Assembly (NCBI RefSeq): GCF_047675955.1
Contig: NC_132927.1
Location: 63,717,702-63,781,701, forward strand
DNA: 64,000 nt
Source of the DNA: Chlorocebus sabaeus
Taxonomy: Eukaryota; Chordata; Mammalia; Primates; Cercopithecidae
Reading direction: 5' to 3'
How positions within the stretch are numbered: the stretch's first letter is position 1; every line of letters begins with the position of its first letter. The translations under genes were made by a program, and so were the position numbers. This document shows, in pieces, positions 22,230 through 32,770 of the stretch. The notes under the pieces are model-generated. The model was not told the DNA's origin, did no database searches, and saw nothing but the letters and a program-made list of their open reading frames with translations.

Positions 22230-23395
22230 GCAGAGAACAAAAATTCTTACCAACCTCCAATGACCATAGCACCAAGTAATTAGAAATTATTTTGAATTAA
22301 ATGGAAGCAAATCATACCATATCAATAATTGTGGGGTACAGGTAAAGCAGTACTTAGAGATAAATTCTTAGCATTAAATACTTACAGTTGAAAAAAAACA
22401 ATAAATGTCTCAAGTCAATGAACTAAGCTTCCACCCTAGGAAATCAGAATAAGGGCAAATTAAACACAAAGCAATTGGAAGAAAACACTCATGGAAAATA
22501 ATTAAAACAGAAAAATCAATATAGACAAACTACTAAAATCCAGGATGGCTCTTTGAAAGAAAACAGAAAAAAAAAAAAAAAAAAGAAATTAAAAATGACC
22601 AATGTCAGAAAAGAGAAAAGGTACATCACACTAAGTTCTACAATAGGATGAGGAAAGACTATCACCAACTTTATGCCAATACATTTGGAAGTATTGAAAT
22701 GAATAAATTTCTTAAAAACACAAACTACTGATGCTTACTCAAGAGAAAAAAATAGAGGAGCAGAATAGTATTTTGTCTGTTGAATAAACTAAATTTATGG
22801 GTAAAAATATCAGAAGGAGAATTCGAAGTCTAGATGATTCCCTCAATGAATTCTTCCCATCATTTAAAGAAGAAATAATATTGATTTTATTTGAACTCTT
22901 CCAGAAAATAGAAGATATATGTATACTTCCCAACTTATTTCATTAGGCCAGCATTGCCCTAATACAAAAGCTGTACCAAGACATTATAAGAAAACTGAAA
23001 GCAATATTTCTCTCATGAACATAGGCAGATAAATTATTAGCAAAATGTTAGTAAACTGAATTCAGCAAAACATGAAAGGAATTATACACCAGAGACATGT
23101 GGGTTTTATCCTCAGAATACAGAAGTGGTTCCACATTTGAATAATCAATCAATGTAATTGACTATATCAACAGATGAAAAAGGAAAAAATTATTGATGTT
23201 CTCAATACATTCAAAAAATTCTACTATATTCTACATTCATTGATGATAAAATCTCAGTAAAGTAGAAATAGAAACTTATCAACCTGAAAAAGGGCATTGA
23301 TGAAAAATTTCACTTACCAGTGAAAGACAGCATGTTTCCCCCTTAAAGAACAACAGAAGGATGCTCACTCAATATTTCTGTCAACATTCAATCAG
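22230..23395 (+). mobile_element. Old L1 (L1M-type) ORF2 segment
   Basis: Matches the endonuclease-to-reverse-transcriptase part of L1 ORF2 at nucleotide level: CCAGGATGGCTCTTTGAAAG, AACTCTTCCAGAAAATAGAA, AGGCCAGCATTGCCCTAATA, TCTCTCATGAACATAGGCAG, CAATCAATGTAATTGACTAT and CTGAAAAAGGGCATTGATG, in order. An internal A18-like run interrupts it at about 22568. Stops and indels throughout; neither L1 end is present. Old, L1M-type divergence. Confidence 0.8.
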
Positions 23396-23905
23396 ACGTC
23401 CCATTGATTGTGAGGAATTTCGAAAGCACTTATCATAAGATTTCTTTCTTGTCTACCTTCTACCACCTTCTCTAACTGATTTACTATTTCTCCCCACCTG
23501 CATTCTACACCCCAGTTTTTTGAAGATGTCAGGCTATTTTGTCAATCTTTGCCTTTATTCTCACTACTTTTGCCTTCTGAATTGCATTTTATCTTTTTGT
23601 TGAACTTAAGGGTGACATTTTAATCTAATGCTCTCCCAATTGAGCAATTTCAGCTGACTAGAAGGGTGACTTTTATAGACACAAAATACTTTTTAGATAT
23701 TCTCTTTTATTTCCAAAATTAATTTTGGATTTCTTTAAGTTACCAATTCAAATTGTTAGTTTATCATTAAGTTTTTTAGTTTAATTTGTAAGTTCAATTC
23801 TATTTGTAGGTTTAGCTGATTTTAGCAATAACTTTAAAGGACACTTTAAATAATTTTCTGTCCCATTTGGAAACTTTTAAAATAAAGCACTTTTAAATAT
23901 TTTAG

Positions 23906-24221
23906 GGTTTTTTGTTTTTTTGTTTGTTTGTTTTTGTTTTTGATATGGAGTCTCACTCTTGCTCAGGCTGGAATGCAGTGGCATGATCTTGGCTCACCAC
24001 AGCCTCAGCCTCCCAGGTTCAAGCAATTCTTCTGCCTCAGCCTCCCAAGTAGCTGGAACTATAGGTGTGCACCACCATGCTTTGCTAATTTTTGTATTTT
24101 TTTAGTAGAAACGGGGTTTCACTATGTTAGCTAGACTGGTCTCAAACTCCTGACCTCGTGATCCATCTGCTTTGACCTCCCAAAGTGCTGGGATTACAGG
24201 CGTGAGTCACCACACTCGGTC
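23906..24221 (-). mobile_element. AluS-type SINE with exact target duplication
   Basis: Reverse-complement dimeric Alu, with a T-rich tail containing TTTG repeats and an end at CACCACACTCGGTC. It is bracketed by the exact 11-base duplication AAATATTTTAG at 23895-23905 and 24222-24232. Confidence 0.96.
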
Positions 24222-24487
24222 AAATATTTTAGTTTTTATATTTTAATGTGTTTTAGTTTGTTTTTCACTGTGTTGCCTCAACTAATAATTACAAAATAAC
24301 TTACTATGTTTTTTGAATCTAAAATAGTGTTGTTTATAAGAAGCAACAATTTACACACATCTGAAAAGAAAAATGTTGCCAATTAAATTATGTCACATCA
24401 TTGGTCAAGTGACACATTCCAATTAGAGCAATAAGTGTGTCTCTTAGAACATGAAAAACAATGTTTTTAGAATTGCTAAAGTTCACA

Positions 24488-24808
24488 GCTGGGCATGGTG
24501 GCTCACACTTGCAATCGCAGCATTTTGGGAGACCAAGTTGGGAGAATTGCTTGTGCTCAGGAGTTTGAAACCAACCTGAACAACAAAGCAAGACCCTAGC
24601 TCAGCAACAACAAGAAAAATAAAAAATTAGCTGGGCATGGTGGCGCAATGCATATGGTCCCAGCTTCCCAGCTCCTCCAGAAGTTTCAGGTGGTAGGATC
24701 ACATGAACCCTGGAGATTAAGGCTGTAGTGAGCCGTGATCACTCCACTGCACTCCAGCCTAGGTGACAGAATGAAAACTTGTATCAACAATAACAACAAC
24801 AACAACAA
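24488..24808 (+). mobile_element. AluJ-type SINE
   Basis: Starts GCTGGGCATGGTGGCTCAC, has the older CAACAAAGCAAGACCC and GTGATCACTCCACTGCACTC features, and ends in a decayed CAACAACAAC tail. High divergence and the diagnostic positions favour AluJ. It stands in the opposite orientation to the Alu at 23906-24221. Confidence 0.88.
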
Positions 24809-25227
24809 ATGGTAAAATATGGATAATATCACTTAAAAATACAAGTTAAATCTACAATTAGGTATCCCTTAAATATTTTTGGATCTTTCATCATGAATAC
24901 AAACTTGCAACTGATTTCAACTCAAAATAAGTCTAAATCACACAATTTAATTTGGAGATAGCATATTAGGCCAAATTCAGTCAAAGTTATTTTAAAAATC
25001 ACGTGTACATTCTCTTTTTTAACAAACATTTTTTAAAAATCGCACTTTAATTTTAATTGTGTCGCTTACAATAGGTGTCTTAGATTTGACAAAATATAGT
25101 GTTGTCCCAAGTGTCTGCAATGTACCCTACCCCTTGCTCCCTAGTACACTTTCACTACTCCAAGGTTTGGATACTCATGAATCCATTATGTTTCTTTTGT
25201 GTCTTTAAAATCATGTTGATATACTTA
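24809..25227. other. A/T-rich spacer, nothing assigned
   Basis: No frame or repeat recognised; contains ATTTTTTAAAAAT-like self-complementary sequence near 25028. Confidence 0.45.
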
Positions 25228-25345
25228 TATGCCTGTCTTCTCATTATGTGAATTCCCTTAGGACAAAGACCAACCTTTATCTTTGAGTTATCATATTAAA
25301 GCTATATAATTGGTGTTCAATACATATTCCTTCTTTCATTTTAAA
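25228..25345 (+). repeat. L2 3' end fragment
   Basis: TGCCTGTCTTCTCATTATGT, CCTTAGGACAAAGACCAACC and GTGTTCAATACATATTCCT follow the L2 3' terminus pattern. Confidence 0.5.
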
Positions 25346-25450
25346 AATATTTTTGGTACCTGCTATGTGTTAGGACCTATGCTAAATACTGAGGATAAAA
25401 TGTCAGATTCGCCCTGACTTCCAGGGGCTTACAGTTAGGTAGAGAAGCAG
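25346..25450 (+). repeat. L2-like fragment
   Basis: CCTGCTATGTGTTAGGACCT, GCTAAATACTGAGGATAAAA and CAGGGGCTTACAGTTAGG resemble the L2 block built around CTATGTGCCAGGCAC. Confidence 0.5.
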
Positions 25451-26301
25451 TGGGTGCTGTGTGTGAACATACCTGGGGGGCCAAATCAGATGGAAGTGCT
25501 GGGATGAAGGAGTGACATATGGGTGAGGAAAATATTCTGAAGGTAACATTTAAAGTTTCCATGTATGTTAATTGCATGAAGGTGTCAGTAGAATGAACTC
25601 ATGGTTGCTTATCAAGGACATCCTCCTGTGTTACCAAAAATTAAATCAGATAGTTTTAAACAAAAGAAATCTATAGTTATGAACAAACATAATATAAAAT
25701 CAAATTTAAAGTTTGCATCATTAAAAGTATAATTGATCAAAAAGGCAATACTTATTGAGAACAAATTTGCAGAAAATGATGCATAGATATCAGTTTAGAT
25801 GACTCATGGAAGTAATTAACTTTAAAAAAAAATCCTAGAAGAGAAGCAGAGTTACCCCTCACATTGTTTTCTTTTGGTAGGAGTGAGGAAGACACTATCA
25901 CAAGAAATTGAGAAATTGACGGCAACAGAAAAAACAATGTAGTTTAGAGAACAACTCAGAACTTCTTCGTAAAAGAAAATACTTTCACTTTCTGTTTGGC
26001 TAAAACGGCTATCAGAGCTAGAGTCTGGACAGCCACCATGTCCTTTCCTTTGACTCTCAATGTGTGGTTTCAGTTGGAGAGGGAAGGCTCGAGGGAAGCC
26101 CAGTGAATTTGCAGAATTTGTAAATCAGGGATACATTCCCAACTCAATTGAAGGTAGAGGAGTGGGTACTGGAAATTTTGGGTATCCCACTCAACAGTTT
26201 TAGGGTCTTCTATGCCCATCAGCAGCTGAAGCTGTGTTAGGGCATTTAGGGACAGATAAGATGCTCCACAATAAACATCTGTGCTCTCTGGGTGGGCTTC
26301 C
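25451..26301. other. No gene or confident repeat seen
   Basis: Frames at 25377-25577 (minus), 25752-25937 (minus) and 26070-26324 (minus) have no family signature; the last begins in the T tract at 26302-26321. Confidence 0.4.
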
Positions 26302-26490
26302 TTTTTTTTTTTTTTTTTTTTCATTTATCTAGTCATATGCTAATTCAAAAATACTTATCAAGATCTTACTGTGTGCTAAGTGGTCTTGCGGGTCTTGTCA
26401 ATATGCAGTTGAGAAAGGCATTACCCCCCCAGGGCACAGTCTAATGAGATGCAGACATGCAAACAATTGAAATAAAATGGTATCATCAAC
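26302..26490 (+). repeat. T20 tract followed by L2-like fragment
   Basis: A run of 20 T (26302-26321) precedes TCATTTATCTAGTCATATGC and TTACTGTGTGCTAAGTGGTC, which look like L2. The T run could be the tail of a lost minus-strand retrocopy, but no body is recognisable to its right other than the L2-like sequence. Confidence 0.4.
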
Positions 26491-28463
26491 TGAAGAGAGA
26501 GAGATAGACCTAGAGTGAGGTGGATGAATATAGGAACATTCCACTGGGTCTGTAGCCATTTAATATCAGTTTAAATGTTAAATAGGAGAGAAGACTTAGA
26601 AAATAGAGGAAGCTTATTAACAATTCCCTATTTCTTTTGCTTTCTTCAATTATTTTTGGCTTTAATAGTGTTCTGTGTCCTGTCACATTTGTAAAGGGCA
26701 TTGCTCTTCAAAGTGTGATTTGAGGAGTTCCAGGGGGTTCCTAAAACCTTCCCAGCAATCCCAACTCAGGTTAGATAGGAGTAAGTGACAAATATATCAG
26801 AAGACACTCATTTCTACAGCTATTATTTCCTTAGGTTTCATTGTAACATTTTATTTGGACAAATAGTTCCATGATCAAAAATATAAGAATAAAAATGTTA
26901 ACATAAGTTATTATACATATTGATCCTTACTACTATTAATAAGCTATTATTTAATATAGAAAATAATAATGAGAAATAGCATGAGGCTACTATTTGCTTA
27001 TATTTGGTCTATGGTGACTGCCAAATTCATATTCAAAGAACTCTATAAATCATAATAAAGATCAAGGAATTTCTACATTCAGAAAAATTGATATGAAGAG
27101 GTCTTACAATGCTTGAAAAATAATAGGATGAATAGCAGAAGGAAAAAATATATTTCATAGACATAGAAAAGCAAAACAATTTTGAAGTACTTTTCTGTTT
27201 TCATATCTTTTACAAGAGAAGAGAAGGAATAAGATAAAGTTGGCAACTGTTGCGTTCAGAGTTCTATTCATTAATACAACTAGCCAAATATGAACATCAA
27301 ACAGACAAGGCAGGGGGAAGCCACACTACATTTGTAGAGAGAAAAAAGAAAGATATATAAGTGACAACACATCTGCAAGTTAAAATTTAAAGAGCAGAGT
27401 TAAGTAAGTGCTTTAAAAATAGTCACCAATAAATTAAGTTGTTAAGTTTAACACCAACCTATACTACCTTGCTCTTTCTCAGAACTGACATCGTTTCTTT
27501 CTTTTCCACCTCTAATTAATGCAACATTTACAATACATGGAGAAATAGTGGATGTACAGCACTGTAATGAGCTGAGGTGCCTAAATCTTGTAAAGATTCT
27601 GTAACCAGCAGCTAGAAACTAAAGTTAGGGTGAAATCATTTAAGTCCACAGAATGTAACTTCCCCTAGCCTCTGTCAAAAGCTTGACTCTTAGTCTTATG
27701 ATTGGAAATGGTTATTGCTGCTTAAACAGAATCTTCCTGGTTAATTCAGTCTTTGTCAGTGTTTAAATGAATGTTATGGTGACTTTATGATAGAATTTCA
27801 GTCAGTTCTCTGAGGATTCCACCACACAGGGACAGAGGAGACCCCTGAAAAGCACGATTTTCTGTTTTGTTTTATTTTTGTGCTACTTGCTATCATAGTT
27901 GATGAGTTTTCTGAAGGAGGAAAAGTTATTTCTGGCTTTTGCCTGGTGCTATCAAGATCTTCGCCCTAGAAGAGGTCAGAGAGTTTCTCTTAAGATCCAG
28001 CATGTTTTCATGAAGATCTTTACCTTAATTCTCGAATGCTACTCACCTTATTTTCTCAGTATTCTACATCTCCTAAAAATCTTCTGGAAGATTGGTGGGG
28101 ACCAATTAAATGGAGGCATATTAAACATTTATTTCTAAATTTGTGAGGTTAAAAATGGATGCATAGCTACATATAGATTGAAACAAACAACAAATAACTT
28201 TTTTTGCTTAAGTATGTTACATGCAATAATAGAAATATGCTATGCTAAACATTGATTTGTTATTTTTCTAAAATCCAAAATTAACTGGGTGTCCTATAAT
28301 TTTACTTGCTAAATCTGGCAACACTGCTAGCCACATAGATAACAAAGTATGTTTACATATTTGGTAAAATGATAGTCAGAGACACATTCCATACCTGATT
28401 GCATCACTATGGTAAATATATTGCTTTCTCTAAAGAAACAGAGTGAATTCAGGCAAACTATAA
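26491..28463. other. A/T-rich stretch; weak hAT-like start
   Basis: CTTCAAAGTGTGATTTGAGG and AGTTCCAGGGGGTTCC near 26708-26742 weakly resemble a hAT-Charlie terminus, with no matching other end. The plus frame at 27899-28138 (79 codons) has no recognisable domain. Confidence 0.3.
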
Positions 28464-28465
28464 CA

Positions 28466-28488
<23 letters not shown>
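28464..28488. repeat. (AT)n microsatellite
   Basis: About 12 uninterrupted AT units directly abutting the T tail of the minus-strand Alu. Confidence 0.97.
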
Positions 28489-28516
<28 letters not shown>

Positions 28517-28795
28517 GAGACAGTCTCATTCTGTTGCCCAGAGTGGAGTGCAGTGCACAACCTCAGCTCACTGCAGCCTCTGCCTTCTGGGTTCAAGTGA
28601 TTTTCTTGCCTCAGCCTTCCGAGTAGCTGAGATTACAGGCATGCACTATCACAGCCAGCTAATTTCTTGTATTATTAGTTGAGACAGGGTTTTGCCATGT
28701 TGGCTAGGCTGGTCTTGAACTCCTGACCTCAGGTGACCACCTGCCTCAGCCTCCCGAAGTGCTGGGATTATAGGCGTGAGCCACCATGCCTCGAC
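28489..28795 (-). mobile_element. Alu SINE (S-type, divergent)
   Basis: T28 tail, then GAGACAGTCTCATTCTGTTG and the reverse-complement Alu body through CCTCCCGAAGTGCTGGG to CACCATGCCTCGAC. Both monomers are present. The flanking AT repeat hides any target-site duplication at the tail end. Confidence 0.92.
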
Positions 28796-31700
28796 TGATT
28801 TTTAATTATTGTTCGTTTTTATATTATTCATATAACTTCTCCCTCTATTAATTCAGAAAATAAGTAGTTTAGTTCTATCTTATGGTTTTGGATGACATGA
28901 CTTGGTATGACTGGAAATGAAACACTGACAATTAATGATTCACTGAAATTATACCAGAGAATTTGTAAATAACTTCAAGATTCATAGATGAAAAACATTC
29001 CAAAAACTGCCAGTATCTTTATTATAACTTTTCTATTGCCTTACAAATGCCATCATCACTTTAGCTCAGCTAGAAAGATGATATTCTCTAGCTTGGGGGC
29101 CGTTAAACTTTCATTTTTCAACAGGATGTGCAGCTATAAATCATTTATTAAACTTTAATAAATCTCTGTTCCACAGGTACACACCGCTCCGCAGGGTATC
29201 AAAATCTTGTAACAGTTAATTATGGAATGTGAAGGTTACATATTTTTCAGCCCAATAACTTTAAGATGCTAAACAAAAAATCAAAAGATTAGTTTTAATA
29301 AAACTCAGTAAACCAAAGAGTGTAAATAATATGGGTGAAGAATCTTTGAAATGTCAATATGGTTTTTATGTGAGATTTTACTTCTGTTGTAAGTAAACAA
29401 GGAAAAGAATTTAGGCCAAACCAATTTTTACTAATATTCACTGAAAACTTTTCCTCTATTGAAATGGTGGCATATATTATATGCTACTAAGACAGTTCAA
29501 AAAGCTAGAACCTATTCAAGACGTTGTTGTATAACTTTGAAGATTCCTAAATGACTGTTCTTCTTTAAAAATAAAATGTTTCAAATATATAATTTAAAAT
29601 ACATAAAATTTCAATTTCCCCATATTAGCTGACAAGCAAAAGATAAATAAATTAGAAAATTTTAAATAATAAATGAGCACAGGTAAGTTGATTTATAAAA
29701 ATCTAGCTGAATTTTGCTTTCTAATTACAGAACCAGAACGTAAGGAGAAATGTTTTCAGTTGGAACTTAAATAGACCGGCCACAAATAACCCGTAATTCT
29801 CTATAAATGGACTGTCATGCTGAGAACAGCTTTATGCCATGCTGATCCTAGCTCCACAAGAGCCAGCTAAGCTACACTTATCCAGTAGCAGGTCACACTT
29901 CAGAGCCTACTGGATTCTTGCTGACACAATAAGTACGCTTCCAGCTGGGGCTAAGAACAATCTGGGCTCAGGCAGAGTGTGAATTACAGTGAAGAGCTAC
30001 CACCCTCCTAACCACAGCCAATCAACAGAAAATAAACACAGGTAGGAGAAGGAATGAACTCCTTTCTACAACATGAGTACTATACTTTTTCTCTGTTACA
30101 GTTTTGTGGAGGAAATCATCCCCTTGAGATCTTCAGCATTGTCTCATTTACCTCCGCTCTCTCTAGAACTGGGTGGTACAAAAATGCCTCAGCCTTCTTG
30201 GGAAAGTAAACTGTGTGCCACATGCATAGGAGGCGTGGCTATGGGTCAGCTGGTGTACCTCTAAGGCAAGTACCTCACATGCTTAAAATGGTTCTTCCTC
30301 CTATCTCTCCTTTCAGTAAACTGCACCCTCTGTTTCACCCAAAACCAAAATGGTAAAATCACTGAGAAAACACAGAAGTTATTGAAATCAAGTGTTAACA
30401 ATTCCTTTTAAATGTATCTTGTGTTTTAAATGGATGTGGTATTTTAATATCATATTGTAATGATATTTTTAATTTTTCAAAGCCACAACGTGACTTAAAA
30501 GAGGTCAATATACTTTTCCTCGCTTAATAAAATTGTACTGACAAGTTTTAATAAAAGCTGTACCCGTTTTATATTTTCTTATTGTGGATTATATACAAAA
30601 TTAAATATAGAATCATTTTACGTCCAGTTAATAGCTTTTAATTTTTTTCCTAAGTGAAATGTAAGAGTGTACATATTGTTCATATGTAAGAATTTGTAAA
30701 ATTTAGTCCTTTTAAAGCTAAAAGAAGAGGACAAAAATAATTCAACATAAACATGTATTAATAATGTGTCAATTATCATTTAAATCTGTCCTACTATTTT
30801 ATTATGAATAACCTACTAAACACCTCCTTTCAAAATAAATCACCATGATTTGAGATTAATTACAGATACTTATGGAGGTATAATTTATTACAAGGTAAAT
30901 AGGAGTCCTAAACCATTTTAAATATATTAAGGAAAGACAAGAAGGGGAATCTCAGGATGAAATAACACCAGTCTTCCAACGGGAATATATATTTTGTAGT
31001 GTGATTGCTTGAGAATACATGGATTCATTGCTACGTGGATGGATGGATGAAGCAGACAGTTCAAATAGACTCTAAGGGAACTTCTGGAGGCATTGTGGTT
31101 CAGAAAGAGAGGAAGGACTTACTGAGTTGACGCCGAAGGACAGGGCTTGGAGCAAAACTTGTGCAAGAGTCTGAAAGGCATGCAAACCTCTTATTTTGTT
31201 TTCTTGGCTATTCCATATTGGATGAATTCCCAGACCCCATTTCCATCCTCCATGGCTCCATGGAAATTCTTGTTATTTTTTCTTCCCACCCATGAAGTCT
31301 TCCACTGCATTGCTACCTAGAATCATTATTTTGGTAGAACATTCTACTAGCGCTATATGTTAAACTATACTATTAGTGTTAAGGGGAAAATATATATTTT
31401 ACTCTTCTCTATACACCTGTGATCCCATCTCATAATACCTGTGCACAGTACAGGCTAGAGTGGCAAATCTTTGACATGCACAAATTTAAAATTTGTTGCT
31501 TCATCTATTTACTAATTATCCCAAATGACTATGGCTCATAATAATGTGCTTATTTTGATGAGGTCCAAATTTGAAGTTGATATAAGAGCACTTCACTTAA
31601 TCAGTGAAGGGCTTTAGGTAACTCAACAGAGGTCATGCCTCAGCATTATTGTGTAAACCCTTTGTTTCTACTTCAGAGGAAAACATAAGGATAAAAGGGC

Positions 31701-31997
31701 AAGGGCTTAACACACAAAGAGCTATTAACAAAGAAAAGGATGAAGACAAATGGACAGTATGTGTGGAAATAAATTACAGGAACCCCTTTCACTCTTCTTT
31801 GACTCACCTTGAGAAGAAAAGCCTCCAAACAGTACACGGCCAAGGCCAAGATCAATACAGCTCCCTCTTCTGAGATACCATGCGGACTATGCCCCAAGTG
31901 AACATTTCAGGGGTGCACCTGCTTTTGTGGATTGGTGGGGTCTACATCCCAGCTTTTAGTTCTGACCGCTCATTGACAGTGCATAATGAAATCTGTC
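28796..31997. other. 3.2 kb without an assigned gene or repeat
   Basis: The longest stretch in this part without a recognised transposon. The interval 29750-30350 is more GC-rich and complex than its flanks. Within it, CTTTTTCTCTGTTACAG (ending 30102) looks like a splice acceptor, and a GTAGGAG donor-like site lies at 30044; no coding frame with family similarity accompanies them. The small plus frame at 30073-30264 crosses the acceptor-like site and carries no motif. Confidence 0.35.
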
Positions 31998-32345
31998 TAA
32001 TATCGTTTGACTGTGTCCCCACCCAAATCTCACATTGTAGCTCCCATAATTCCTATAGGAGGGAACTGGTGGGAGGTAATGGAATCATGAGGGCAGGTCT
32101 TTCCCATGCTGTTCTCATGATAGTGAATAAGTCTCATGAGATATGATGGGTTCATAAAGGGAGTCCCCCTGCACAAAGAGAGTCCCCCTCTCTCTCTTGC
32201 CTGCTGCCATGTAAGACCTGACTTTGCCATGATTGTGAGACCTTCCCAGTCACGCAGAACTGTGAGTCCATTAAACCTCTTTTTCTTTATAAATTACCCA
32301 GTCTCTGGTATGTCTTTATTAGCAGCATGAGAACAGACTAATATA
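31998..32345 (+). repeat. THE1-type solo LTR
   Basis: TATCGTTTGACTGTGTCCCC at the start, then CCCAAATCTCACATTGTAGC, GGGAGGTAATGGAATCATGA, TCTTTCCCATGCTGTTCTCA, GCCTGCTGCCATGTAAGACC and the end ATTACCCAGTCTCTGG with GAACAGACTAATA: the complete order of a THE1 LTR. Flanks CTGTC (31993-31997) and CTGTA (32346-32350) agree at 4 of 5 bases, as expected for an aged 5-bp duplication. An internal GAGTCCCCCT-type block is duplicated at about 32161-32190. Confidence 0.92.
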
Positions 32346-32620
32346 CTGTACTACCAGCAAAGCTGTAGTCATTCACCAGGCAACCATTCCTGTGAAATGA
32401 AAGTAACATATATAATAGATGTCAAAGAATTTTCACCACTCAGAGAACATGATGTTATTAAGTATCACTTAAACTCTTAAGATCACTTTAAAGTCCCTGA
32501 AATGTCTCAGCTAACCCATGCAGCATCTGGTAATAAAAATATTTTTCAAAATGTAAGTGTCAAATTGCAATATGATCTTCAAGATTGTTAAGAAGAGGCA
32601 TTGACATAAGACATCGCTTT
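32346..32620. other. Unassigned spacer
   Basis: Nothing recognised between the THE1-type LTR and the MIR. Confidence 0.4.
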
Positions 32621-32770
32621 AAAGTTACAAAGACCTGAGTCCTTCAACTCATGATGTGACTTTGGATAAATCTGATAGCCTCAATGAACTTCAGTTTTGT
32701 CATCTGCAGAAAGGGAAAAATAATGCCTATGTCATAGGTTCATGGTTACTACAAAATTATGTAACTTAAA
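32621..32770 (+). repeat. MIR SINE
   Basis: TGTGACTTTGGATAAATCTG, AACTTCAGTTTTGTCATCTG and GGAAAAATAATGCCTATGTC match the MIR core and its 3' side. Confidence 0.7.

Noticed and set aside
28409..28600. Frames across the AT repeat and T tail of the Alu at 28489
   Set aside because: Tyr/Ile and Phe runs come from the AT and T repeats.
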